A DNA stretch of 13,066 nt, from contig CAZCBN010000087.1 in the NCBI GenBank assembly GCA_964496975.1, positions 1-13,066 on the forward strand, in the 5' to 3' direction. The notes under the pieces are model-generated. The model worked only from the letters and a program-made list of their open reading frames with translations. It ran no database searches and was not told the DNA's origin. Made by a program: the position numbers and the translations under genes. The DNA comes from CAZCBN01 sp964496975. GTDB lineage: Bacteria; Planctomycetota; Phycisphaerae; Phycisphaerales; UBA1924. Positions 4,842-11,859 of the stretch are shown here, piece by piece (the first letter of the stretch is position 1; every line of letters begins with the position of its first letter).

Positions 4842-6437
4842 TTACACGCGCCAGCGCCGGAACGCGGCGGCGCCGAGCGCCATGCCCGCCGTGCCGACCG
4901 CGAGCAGCACGCCGCAGGGGAGCGCCAGCTCGGCGGCGGAAAAGCCCCGCCAGATGACGCCGTCGATCGCGCGGATCGCCCAGCCGAACGGGCTGATGAG
5001 GGGGAGCGCGGCGAGCCAGCCCTGGAAGAACATCTGCGGCACGCCGGCCCCGCCGAGCAGGGCGAGCACCAGCAGCACCGCGCGGATGCCGCCCTCGGCC
5101 CCGCCGCTGGTCTTGGCGAGCGCCGCGAGCAGCATCATGAGGCCCGTGAAGCCCCAGGCGCAGCAGGCAAAGACGACGGCGAGCGCCGCCCACCGCGTGT
5201 TGTGCACGCCCACCAGCCAGAACACGCCGCGGCACATCGCGAGCACCGCCATCGCGGTGGCGAAGCAGGCCAGCGCCACGCCGGCGATGACCTGCCACCG
5301 CGCGATCGGGGCCGCGGCGAGCCGCAGCAGCGTGCCCCCGTCGCGCTCGCGCACGAGCGCAAGGCCGAAGCCCGTGACGCACGACAGCAGCGCCCAGCAC
5401 GCGCCCTGGCCGAAGGTGAGGTCGAACGCCGAGCGGAGCGTGGGCCGGGCGTCGCCCGCCTCGGGACGCTGCGGCGCCACGTCGCGCACGCGGACGGTGA
5501 TGGGCTGAAACGCGGGCAGGGCCAGCGTGTCCTCGGGGCGGGTCGCGGGGCTGTCTGCGGGGCTGTCTGCGGGGCTGTCTGCGGGGCTGTCTTGGGGGTT
5601 GCCTGCTGAGCCTTCGGCGGGGCTGGCCGCGGCGGGCGGCGGCGGGGAGTCGGGCGTCGCCCCGGGCGCGGCCTCGCCGCCGGGCGGGGGTGACGGGGCC
5701 GGGGTCTGCCGCCGCTCCAAAAAGCCTCGGGCGGACTGCAGCGCCGTGATCAACAGGTTCCGCTCGACAAAGGGCATCGTTGTGTCGGCCCGCACCGAGT
5801 CCACCGCCGCCGCGAGCGCCTCGCGCCCCAGCGTCGGGTCGGTGAGCACGGCCGCGAACGTCTGGTACGACGCGGCCTGCACGAGGCCGAGGACGGTCGC
5901 CGACTCGGCGTAGCGGCTCGGGTCTTGCACCACCTCGACCGAGAGCCCCTCACCCGCGGCGAAGAGGCGGCGGGCCCCCTCGCCGAACCCCTCCGGCACG
6001 ATGACGGCCGCCGCGAGCCGGCCCAGCCGCACGTCGTTCTCGGCCTGGGCCTGGTCGGCTTGCGGTTGCAGCGTCAGCGTGCCGCCGCGGGCGAGCGCGC
6101 CCGCGAAGGCGCGCGACGCGGGCGACTGGTCAAGGTCCACCATCGCGACGGCGATCTCGGCCTTGGAGGTGCCGCTTCCGCCGCCGAAGACGCTCTGAAA
6201 GATGAAGCCGAACCCCAGCCCGAACAGCAGGGGGAACACCACGGTGAAGAACATCGCCGCCCGGTCGCGGCTCAGCAAACGGATCTGATGCGAGGCCAGC
6301 ACCACCACCGGGCCGAGCGGGCTCGGCCCACGGGCGGCGTGCGGGGCTGGCCCGGGGCCGGCTGCGTCGTGCCCCGCTGCGTCGTGCACAGCTTGATCGT
6401 GCTCAGCGGGGTCGTGCGGGCGTGGGCTATCGCTCAT
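4842..6437 (-). CDS. ABC-2-type transporter permease
   Basis: The 531-residue protein is the membrane subunit of an ABC exporter, paired with the overlapping ATPase gene. A His/Asp/Pro-rich cytoplasmic tail (1-45) precedes the first membrane helix (about 62-84). A large extracytoplasmic domain (about 86-340) follows, with VAMVDLDQSP near 97-106 and VIVPEGF near 145-151, as in ABC2_membrane_3 (YhgE/Pip or YbhS/YbhR-like) permeases. Five or six helices form the C-terminal half (about 342-361, 381-410, 416-441, 451-470 and 505-525). An odd insert at about 245-305 is Pro/Ala/Ser-rich and includes a DSPA repeat. The ATG at 6435-6437 lies inside the end of the ATPase gene, with GGAG about 11 nt upstream, so the two are probably translationally coupled. 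The transported substrate is unknown; drugs, lipids or polysaccharide are all possible. Confidence 0.93.
   Translation of the reverse strand: MSDSPRPHDPAEHDQAVHDAAGHDAAGPGPAPHAARGPSPLGPVVVLASHQIRLLSRDRAAMFFTVVFPLLFGLGFGFIFQSVFGGGSGTSKAEIAVAMVDLDQSPASRAFAGALARGGTLTLQPQADQAQAENDVRLGRLAAAVIVPEGFGEGARRLFAAGEGLSVEVVQDPSRYAESATVLGLVQAASYQTFAAVLTDPTLGREALAAAVDSVRADTTMPFVERNLLITALQSARGFLERRQTPAPSPPPGGEAAPGATPDSPPPPAAASPAEGSAGNPQDSPADSPADSPADSPATRPEDTLALPAFQPITVRVRDVAPQRPEAGDARPTLRSAFDLTFGQGACWALLSCVTGFGLALVRERDGGTLLRLAAAPIARWQVIAGVALACFATAMAVLAMCRGVFWLVGVHNTRWAALAVVFACCAWGFTGLMMLLAALAKTSGGAEGGIRAVLLVLALLGGAGVPQMFFQGWLAALPLISPFGWAIRAIDGVIWRGFSAAELALPCGVLLAVGTAGMALGAAAFRRWRV
5547..5594. repeat. Four 12-bp repeats inside the permease gene
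   Basis: Four tandem units of GGGGCTGTCTGC (the last ends in TG) encode a run of DSPA repeats at about residues 283-298 of the permease, in its extracytoplasmic insert. The unit is a multiple of three, so copy-number change would keep the frame. Confidence 0.9.
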
Positions 6438-7440
6438 GGTCGCGCAGGCTCCGCCCGGTGAGGTTCAGGAAGACGGCCTCGAGGCTGGGCCGGTCGATCC
6501 GCACGCCCGTCACGGCCCGCTCGGCCGGCCCGCCGCGGCCTCCGCGATCCCCGGCCGCGGGCAGGTGCGTCAGGCCCAGGCGGACAAGCTCGCCCAGCGG
6601 GTCGGCCGTCACGATGCGCTCGGGGCCCGAGGCCCGGTCAATCGTCAGCACGCTGGCCCCGCCGTGCGAGGCGATCAGCTCATCCACCGCGCCCAGCGCC
6701 AACAGCCGCCCCTGGTCCATGACGGCCACGCGGTCGCAGAGCCGCTGGGCCTCTTCCATGTAGTGCGTGGTGTACAGGACGGCGTGCCCCGCGGCGCGCA
6801 GGGCCTCCACCAGCTCAAAGATCGCCGATCGCGAGTGCGGGTCAACCCCGACGGTGGGCTCATCCAGCAGCACCACGCCCGGCCGGCTGACAAGGGCCGC
6901 CGCGATGTTCAGCCGTCGCGCCATGCCGCCGGAGTAGGTCTGCACGCGGTCCGCGCCGCGGGCCTCGAGGTTGACGAGGCGCAGCAGCTCCTCGGCCCGG
7001 CGGGCCGCCTCGCCGCGCGAGAGGCCCGCGAGCCGGCCGAAGAGCTTCAGATTCTCGGCCCCGGTGAGGTTGGGGTAGAGGGCGATCGCCTGCGGGCACA
7101 GGCCCAGGTTCCGCCGGGCCGCGGGGCGCGTGGGCGGGCCCAGGTCCACCAGGGGACCAGCACCGCCCGGGGGACCAGCGCCGCGCACCCGCACCGAGCC
7201 CGCGTCGGGCGTCAGCAGCCCGACAGCCATGGCGATCGTCGTGCTCTTGCCGGCGCCGTTCGGGCCGAGCAGGCCCAGCACCTCCCCCGGGCGCAGGGCC
7301 AGCGACAGCCCGTCCACCGCGGGCCGCGGACCGAACGACTTGGATACGGCGTCGAGCGTCAGCACCGGCGCGCAAGCGTACCGCGCCGCCGCCCCCGGCA
7401 CCCGACGGCGCACCCCGCCGCGCGCGGCACGCCGCGTCAT
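6427..7440 (-). CDS. ABC transporter ATP-binding protein (DrrA/CcmA type)
   Basis: This 337-residue ATPase drives the exporter whose permease follows. Motifs are complete: Walker A GPNGAGKS (59-66), Q-loop Gln117 in LCPQ, signature YSGGMARR (169-176), Walker B VVLLDEP (189-195), the D-loop Asp at 200 and the H-loop His at 226 in TTHYMEE. The C-terminal extension (about 260-337), ending in SLEAVFLNLTGRSL, is typical of ABC-2 partners such as DrrA and NodI. A Gly/Pro-rich insert at 87-107 separates Walker A from the Q-loop. The first 25 residues are Arg-rich and not family-like; a GTG at codon 26 is another possible start, and neither has a clear ribosome site. The stop overlaps the permease start by 11 bp. 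The gene is divergent from kdsA, with 28 bp between the two start codons. Confidence 0.93.
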   Translation of the reverse strand: MTRRAARGGVRRRVPGAAARYACAPVLTLDAVSKSFGPRPAVDGLSLALRPGEVLGLLGPNGAGKSTTIAMAVGLLTPDAGSVRVRGAGPPGGAGPLVDLGPPTRPAARRNLGLCPQAIALYPNLTGAENLKLFGRLAGLSRGEAARRAEELLRLVNLEARGADRVQTYSGGMARRLNIAAALVSRPGVVLLDEPTVGVDPHSRSAIFELVEALRAAGHAVLYTTHYMEEAQRLCDRVAVMDQGRLLALGAVDELIASHGGASVLTIDRASGPERIVTADPLGELVRLGLTHLPAAGDRGGRGGPAERAVTGVRIDRPSLEAVFLNLTGRSLRDHER

Positions 7441-7456
7441 CGCCGCGAGGACGCCC

Positions 7457-7462
7457 TATCGT
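7457..7462 (+). promoter_or_regulatory. -10-like TATCGT for a leaderless kdsA transcript
   Basis: TATCGT ends 6 nt before the kdsA ATG and there is no Shine-Dalgarno sequence. A TANNNT box 6-8 nt from the start codon is the hallmark of leaderless promoters in other bacteria. Only 28 bp separate the divergent start codons, which leaves little room for a leader. Confidence 0.45.
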
Positions 7463-7468
7463 CCCGGC

Positions 7469-8404
7469 ATGGCGAGGCTCTGCGCGGCGGGTGATGTGGA
7501 GATCGGTTCAGGCCGGCCCCTGGGGGTCATCGCCGGGCCGTGCGTGCTGGAGTCGCGCGAGCTGGGCCTCACCATCGCCCGCACGCTCGCGCCGGTGTGC
7601 AAACGGCTCGGCCTGGGCTTCGTCTTCAAGGCCAGCTACGACAAGGCCAACCGCTCCAGCGTCGCCTCCTCCCGCGGCCCGGGCCTGCAGGCGGGGCTGG
7701 AGCAGCTCGCCGACATCTCGCAGGCCGTCGGCTGCCCCGTCACCACCGACATCCACGAGCCGCAGCACGCCCAGCCCGCGGCCCAGTCGGTGGACCTCAT
7801 CCAGATCCCCGCCTTCCTGTGCCGGCAGACCGACCTGCTGATGGCTGCCGGCATCGCCGCCGCCGCCCGCGGCCGCGCGGTGAACGTGAAAAAGGGCCAG
7901 TTCGTCTCCCCGGTTGAGATGCGCGGCCCCGTCCGCAAGCTCGCCGAGGCGGGCTGCGACAACGTGCTCCTCACCGAGCGGGGCACCTTCTTCGGCTACC
8001 ACCGCCTCGTGAACGACTTTGTCGGCCTGGGCGACCTGCTCTCGCTGGACTGCTCGGGCTTCCCGACGCGGGGCGCGGCGAAGTCGCGGCTCTGGCCCTT
8101 CCGGGGTCGCCGCGGCGCGGGCGACGCCGACGCCCCCGCCGGCAAAAACTCGCCCCCCGTCTGCTTTGACGTCACCCACTCGACCCAGCTCCCCGGCGCG
8201 GGCGAGCAGAGCGGGGGCCGGCCCGAGCACGCCCCGCTGCTGGCGCGGGCGGCCGTAGCCGCGGGCGTGCACGCCGTCTTCATTGAGTGCCACCCCGAGC
8301 CCAGCAAGGCGATGAGCGACGCCGCGACGCAGCTCCCGCTGGACGCGGTGCCCGCGTTGCTCGAGCGGCTCGCGGCCGTCCGCGCCGCGGCGGGCATCGA
8401 GTAG
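7469..8404 (+). CDS. kdsA: 3-deoxy-8-phosphooctulonate synthase (KDO-8-P synthase), class II metal type
   Basis: KdsA condenses phosphoenolpyruvate with D-arabinose 5-phosphate to Kdo-8-phosphate, the route to the inner core of lipopolysaccharide. The 311 residues carry the family landmarks: IAGPCVLES (21-29), FKASYDKANRSS (53-64), TDIHEP (93-98), IQIPAFLCRQTDLL (111-124), NVKKGQF (139-145), LLTERGTFFGY (167-177), FDVTHSTQLPG (233-243) and the C-terminal HPEPSKAMSDAATQLP. Cys25, His237, Glu273 and Asp284 correspond to the metal ligands of the Aquifex-type, metal-dependent enzymes; E. coli KdsA has Asn in place of the Cys. An insertion of about 25 Arg/Gly/Ala-rich residues (201-228) lies between the LDCSGFPT and PPVCFDVTH strands and makes the protein longer than the usual 270-285. 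I chose the ATG at 7469 because the conserved sequence begins about 15 residues later; the upstream open frame overlaps the divergent gene. Confidence 0.96.
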   Translation: MARLCAAGDVEIGSGRPLGVIAGPCVLESRELGLTIARTLAPVCKRLGLGFVFKASYDKANRSSVASSRGPGLQAGLEQLADISQAVGCPVTTDIHEPQHAQPAAQSVDLIQIPAFLCRQTDLLMAAGIAAAARGRAVNVKKGQFVSPVEMRGPVRKLAEAGCDNVLLTERGTFFGYHRLVNDFVGLGDLLSLDCSGFPTRGAAKSRLWPFRGRRGAGDADAPAGKNSPPVCFDVTHSTQLPGAGEQSGGRPEHAPLLARAAVAAGVHAVFIECHPEPSKAMSDAATQLPLDAVPALLERLAAVRAAAGIE

Positions 8405-8436
8405 GGCGGCCGCCGACGTCGCTCGGGCCAAATGCC

Positions 8437-8442
8437 TACCCT
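8437..8442 (+). promoter_or_regulatory. Possible -10 box before the manganese riboswitch
   Basis: TACCCT (TANNNT pattern) with a weak CCGACG 18 nt upstream (three of six consensus bases) would start transcription near 8449. That is exactly where the 5' strand of the riboswitch P1 begins. The placement is the main support. Confidence 0.35.
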
Positions 8443-8449
8443 CTCCCGC

Positions 8450-8596
8450 CGTCGGGGAGTAGCCGGCCGCTCGCACGCGGTCGCCCTCTTCGTCAAGACG
8501 GCGGGTCCGCCGGCCCTGCGCCGGCCCCCGCCCGGAGACGCGGGTCAGCCCGCGGGCCCTTCTGGCCCCGCGCCGCCTGATCCGGCGAGACCGACG
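8450..8596 (+). promoter_or_regulatory. yybP-ykoY family manganese riboswitch
   Basis: The two ends match this family as I know it. CGTCGG (8450-8455) leads into GGGGAGTAGC (8454-8463). At the other side GCGAGACC (8585-8592) runs into CCGACG (8591-8596), which pairs with the first six bases to close P1. Inside, CGGCC/GGTCG forms P2 (8463-8482), TTCGTCAA (8489-8496) resembles the conserved GUCGUCAA segment, and CCGCCGGC (8507-8514) resembles CACCGGC. The order of elements is as in the Lactococcus and E. coli examples. These RNAs bind Mn(II) and turn on export genes such as alx and yybP; here a TerC/Alx gene starts 73 nt downstream. The middle helices could not be fully resolved by eye. A long stem follows at once (8597-8607 with 8624-8637) without a T run, so control may be translational. 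Confidence 0.8.
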
Positions 8597-8669
8597 CGCG
8601 ACGCGGCACGCCGACCGGGGTGCGCCGCGCCGTCGCGTCAATCGTCCCCCGGCCGGCGAGTCTCCGCAC

Positions 8670-9980
8670 GTGAACATCCCCCTCCTGCTGTCCGCTCTCC
8701 CCGCCCCGGGCCCCGCCCTTGACCAGGTCGCCGCGTCCGCGGCCGACGCGGCGAACAGTGTCGCCGGCGGGGTCGCCGGCGGGGTCGCCGAGGGTGTCGC
8801 CCAGCACGCAAGCCACCCCGCGCGGCTCCTCGCCTACGGCCTCTTCCTCCTGCTCGTCCTCGTCATGCTCGCGCTCGACCTGGGCGTCTTCAACCGCAAG
8901 AGCCACACCATCAAGGCCAAGGAAGCCATCGGCTGGACCGTCGTCTGGATCTCCGTCGCCCTCGCCTTCAACGTGGGCGTCTACTTCCTCTACACGCACC
9001 ACGTCCTCGACCTCGGCATCGACGTCCCCCTGCTCGGCAAGCCGGGCCAGACCACCACCGTCGGCGGCATGGAGGCCGCGCAGACCTTCTTCGCCGCCTA
9101 CATCCTCGAAAAGTCCCTCTCCCTCGACAACCTCTTCGTGATGACGGTCATCTTCGGGGCCCTGAAAATCCCCTCGCAATATCAGCACCGCGTGCTGTTC
9201 TGGGGCATCCTGGGCGCGCTCATCATGCGCGGCGTCATGATCGCCGCAGGCGCCGCCCTCGTGCACAAGTTCGCGTGGATGACCTACGTATTCGGCGGCT
9301 TCCTCGTCTTCACCGCCCTCAAGATGGCCCTCCACAAAGACGGCGACCACGACCCCGACAAGAGCCTGGTCATGCGGGCCGTCCGCCGCGTGGTGCCGGT
9401 TCACCCGCGCGTGGAGGGCCAGACCTTTTTGACGCGTGTGCCCGGGCACCTCGCCGCGACGCCCCTCCTCGTCGCGCTCGTCATGGTCGAGGTGACCGAC
9501 CTGGTCTTCGCCGTGGACTCGATCCCCGCCGTCTTCGCCGTCACGGCCGACCCGTTCATCGTCTTCACCAGCAACATCATGGCCATCCTGGGCCTGCGGG
9601 CGCTCTACTTCTGCCTCGCGACGATGATCGCGACGTTCAAGTACCTGAAGCCCGCGCTCGTGCTGGTGCTGGGCTTTGTCGGCGTCAAGATGTGCCTGGT
9701 CCACACGCCGCTGAAGGTGCCGCTGAACGTGTCGATGGCGGTCATCATCGGCGTCCTCGCCGTGGGCGTCATCGCCTCGCTCGTCACCTCCCGCCTGGGC
9801 CACGCCGCCCCCACCGACGCCCCCACCGACGACGACGACAAGACAGACCCAGACCCCGACCCAAACGCGGCCCCAGACGCGGCCCCAGACGCAGACGCGG
9901 CGAAAAACCTCGACGGCCGCGCCGCCCCCGCGCCGGACGCGACGGCTCCCCGCCCGTCGCACGCCCACGCCGCCCCGTGA
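8670..9980 (+). CDS. TerC/Alx family membrane protein, probable Mn(II) exporter
   Basis: The 436-residue polytopic membrane protein has the two TerC family hallmarks: EKSLSLDN (147-154) and EVTDLVFAVDS (274-284), each with acidic residues within membrane helices. About seven to nine helices span 52-375. E. coli Alx and several TerC proteins export Mn(II) or load exported enzymes with it; the Mn riboswitch just upstream makes manganese export the best reading. The start is GTG at 8670 with no good ribosome site, only a weak GGCGAG. The first 50 residues are Ala/Gly-rich, with a 12-bp repeat coding VAGG units (31-44). After residue 380 comes a long acidic Asp/Pro/Ala tail (e.g. DDDDKTDPDPDP), probably cytoplasmic and possibly metal-binding. 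Tellurium resistance, the origin of the family name, need not apply. The next gene is convergent. Confidence 0.92.
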   Translation: MNIPLLLSALPAPGPALDQVAASAADAANSVAGGVAGGVAEGVAQHASHPARLLAYGLFLLLVLVMLALDLGVFNRKSHTIKAKEAIGWTVVWISVALAFNVGVYFLYTHHVLDLGIDVPLLGKPGQTTTVGGMEAAQTFFAAYILEKSLSLDNLFVMTVIFGALKIPSQYQHRVLFWGILGALIMRGVMIAAGAALVHKFAWMTYVFGGFLVFTALKMALHKDGDHDPDKSLVMRAVRRVVPVHPRVEGQTFLTRVPGHLAATPLLVALVMVEVTDLVFAVDSIPAVFAVTADPFIVFTSNIMAILGLRALYFCLATMIATFKYLKPALVLVLGFVGVKMCLVHTPLKVPLNVSMAVIIGVLAVGVIASLVTSRLGHAAPTDAPTDDDDKTDPDPDPNAAPDAAPDADAAKNLDGRAAPAPDATAPRPSHAHAAP

Positions 9981-10124
9981 CGGGCGAGCCCCCCGTCGCC
10001 GCGGCGACCGCGTGGAACCCTTGACGTGGCATCAATGAGCCGAACGCGCCGGTCGCAACGCGGCCGGGGCGCGATGGGCGCGAGAATGAGGCGGCCCCCC
10101 GACCGCACACCACCTCGCCCCCGC

Positions 10125-10156
10125 CAAAAACAAAGACACGGGCCATGCAGCCCGTG
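10125..10156 (-). terminator. Intrinsic terminator of rpmB
   Basis: CACGGGC (10137-10143) and GCCCGTG (10150-10156) form a perfect 7-bp stem with a 6-nt loop. On the minus strand TCTTTGTTTTTGG follows, so it would end the rpmB transcript about 90 nt beyond its stop. On the plus strand only CCAAACAAACC follows, so it is unlikely to serve terC. No gene is seen elsewhere in 9981-10246. Confidence 0.75.
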
Positions 10157-10246
10157 CCAAACAAACCTCGCGATGGGTGATCAACCCGGCCCGCGGCCCG
10201 CGTCCGAGCGACGCCGGCCCCGGCCTCTGCCCCGGCCCCGGAGCTC

Positions 10247-10540
10247 TCAGCTCGCCGCCGCGTCCTTCTGCTGCCGGGTGTACCCGTACTTGCGCTTCAG
10301 CGGCTTCACGACCAAGCCGATGCGGATCGCCTTGGCCGAGACCTTCACGCGCTTCACGCTCGTGCTGCCGTCGGCGTTTTCGATCACCACGTTCAGCTTG
10401 TGCAGATTGGGCCGGAACTTGCGCGGGTCAATGCCCGTGGGCTTCAGACCGAAGCCGCCCTTGCTGACCTTCTGGCCGCGCCACGCCCGGTGCTTGCCGA
10501 AAGAAGTCTTCTTGCCCGTGAAGTAGCAGACGTTCGCCAT
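10247..10540 (-). CDS. rpmB: 50S ribosomal protein L28 (bL28), long form
   Basis: L28 is a small rRNA-binding protein of the large subunit near the E site. The 97-residue sequence shows the N-terminal CYFTGKKTSFG (5-15), then RKFRPNLHKLNVVI (40-53), RVKVSAKAIR (64-73) and GLVVKPLKRKYG (75-86). It is longer than typical 60-80-residue L28 proteins because of extra residues around 24-38 and a basic C-terminal tail. A single Cys in the first motif and none later suggests the form without a zinc site. I chose the ATG at 10538-10540 because GAGG lies 8 nt upstream and it gives the standard N-terminus; the open frame continues upstream without family similarity. It lies alone between the convergent terC and the aminotransferase gene 144 bp upstream. 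Confidence 0.95.
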   Translation of the reverse strand: MANVCYFTGKKTSFGKHRAWRGQKVSKGGFGLKPTGIDPRKFRPNLHKLNVVIENADGSTSVKRVKVSAKAIRIGLVVKPLKRKYGYTRQQKDAAAS

Positions 10541-10684
10541 GGGAAACACCTCGTCAGAACTCGGACCCGGCCTCGCTCCGCCGGGCCACAACAATAGACC
10601 CCCACCACGCCCAAGGCCACGCCGCCGCAAGCACGACCAATACCCTAACAAAAACCGCGATCCCGCTGACGCCCCCCGCCCCGG

Positions 10685-11845
10685 TCACCCGCGGCTCAGG
10701 TTCTGTCGCTGGATCATCAGCTCCAGCGTCTGCGCGACCAGCTCCACGTCGCGGGCCGTCATGCCGCCGTGGAAGGGCAGCGCGATCGTCCGCTGGCTCA
10801 CGGTCTCCGCGATCGGGAACGCCCCGGGCTGGTAGCCGAAGGTCTCGCGGTAGAACTTCTGCAGGTGGATGCACGGGAAGTAGTCCGCCGCCCCCACCTC
10901 GTGGTTGCGCATCCCCTGGATGATCGCGTCCCGCTCCTCGCGGGTGTACCCCGCCTCAAGCCGCGGCACGAAGACAAACCAGTTCATCGGCCCCGTCGCC
11001 GGGTCCACCGTCGGCAGCACGAGCCCGCGCGAGCCCATCAGCCGCCGCAGGTAGGTGTTCGCGACCGCCGTGCGCCGCGCCGAGATCTCGTCGAAGCGCC
11101 GCATCTGCGCCACGCCCAGCGCCGCCTGCAGCTCGCTGAGCCGGCAGTTGTACCCCAGCCGCTCGTGCGAGAGCCACGAGCCGATGCCCGCCCCCCGCGC
11201 CGCCGACCGCCCCTGGTTCCGCAGGCTCCGCACCGCGTCGGCGAGCGACCCGTCGTCGGTCACCACCATGCCGCCCTCGCCGGTCGTGATCTGCTTGTTG
11301 GGATAAAACCCAAACACCCCCGCCCGGCCGAAGCTCCCGCACGCCCGACCCTTGTACACCGTCCCCAGCGCCTCGCACGAGTCCTCGATCAGCGGGATCT
11401 CAAGCCGCGCCGCGATGCGCGCATACTCGTCCATGTGCGTCGGGCAGCCGAACGCCTCGACCGCCATGATCGCCCGCGTCCGCGGCGTCACCGCGGCCTC
11501 GATCTTCCGCGGGTCCATGTTCAGGCTCTGCGCGCACACGTCCACAAACACCGGCCGCGCGCCCACCATCAGGATCGAGTTCGCCGACGCGATAAAGCTC
11601 AGCGGCGTCGTGATCACCTCGTCCCCGGGCTTGATCCCCAGCGCCAGCAGCACCAGCATCAGCCCCGACGTCCCGCTGCTCACCGCGACCGCGTGCCGCG
11701 TCCCCACCCTCGCCGCCACCAGCGACTCAAACTCCTCCGCCATCGGCCCCATCGACAGGCGGCCCGAGCGGATCACACGCAGCACCAGTTCCTCTTCGAG
11801 CGAGGAAAGGTCAGGCCGGCTCAACGGGATCTCGAGGTCGGACAT
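10685..11845 (-). CDS. DegT/DnrJ/EryC1/StrS family PLP-dependent aminotransferase
   Basis: Members transfer an amino group, usually from glutamate, to a keto-sugar nucleotide in the synthesis of surface polysaccharide, lipopolysaccharide or glycosylated products. The 386 residues include IPLSRP (6-11), SGTSGLML (57-64) for phosphate binding, TTPLSFIASANSI (79-91), IEDSCEALG (153-161) with Asp155 near the cofactor ring, and FGFYPNKQITTGEGG (178-192) with Lys184 as the predicted PLP lysine. GYNCRLSELQAALG (231-244) and the C-terminal PCIHLQKFY and ALPFHGGM are also family features. The exact sugar cannot be told. I chose the ATG at 11843-11845 because the family N-terminus begins there. No ribosome site is present; a -10-like TAGATT lies 8 nt upstream. 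The same frame stays open through to 13066 because of the frame change in dnaA, giving a false 793-codon fusion. Confidence 0.93.
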   Translation of the reverse strand: MSDLEIPLSRPDLSSLEEELVLRVIRSGRLSMGPMAEEFESLVAARVGTRHAVAVSSGTSGLMLVLLALGIKPGDEVITTPLSFIASANSILMVGARPVFVDVCAQSLNMDPRKIEAAVTPRTRAIMAVEAFGCPTHMDEYARIAARLEIPLIEDSCEALGTVYKGRACGSFGRAGVFGFYPNKQITTGEGGMVVTDDGSLADAVRSLRNQGRSAARGAGIGSWLSHERLGYNCRLSELQAALGVAQMRRFDEISARRTAVANTYLRRLMGSRGLVLPTVDPATGPMNWFVFVPRLEAGYTREERDAIIQGMRNHEVGAADYFPCIHLQKFYRETFGYQPGAFPIAETVSQRTIALPFHGGMTARDVELVAQTLELMIQRQNLSRG

Positions 11846-11853
11846 GCGGCGCA

Positions 11854-11859
11854 AATCTA
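11854..11859 (-). promoter_or_regulatory. -10-like TAGATT overlapping the dnaA stop
   Basis: On the minus strand TAGATT (11859-11854) ends 8 nt before the aminotransferase ATG, the spacing of leaderless promoters. Its first three bases are the TAG stop of the dnaA tail. It resembles the TATCGT before kdsA. No -35 is evident. Confidence 0.35.

Noticed and set aside
8493..9968. 491-codon minus-strand frame
   Set aside because: It is antisense to terC, with Glu/Asp/Gly/His-rich low-complexity sequence typical of shadow frames in GC-rich DNA.
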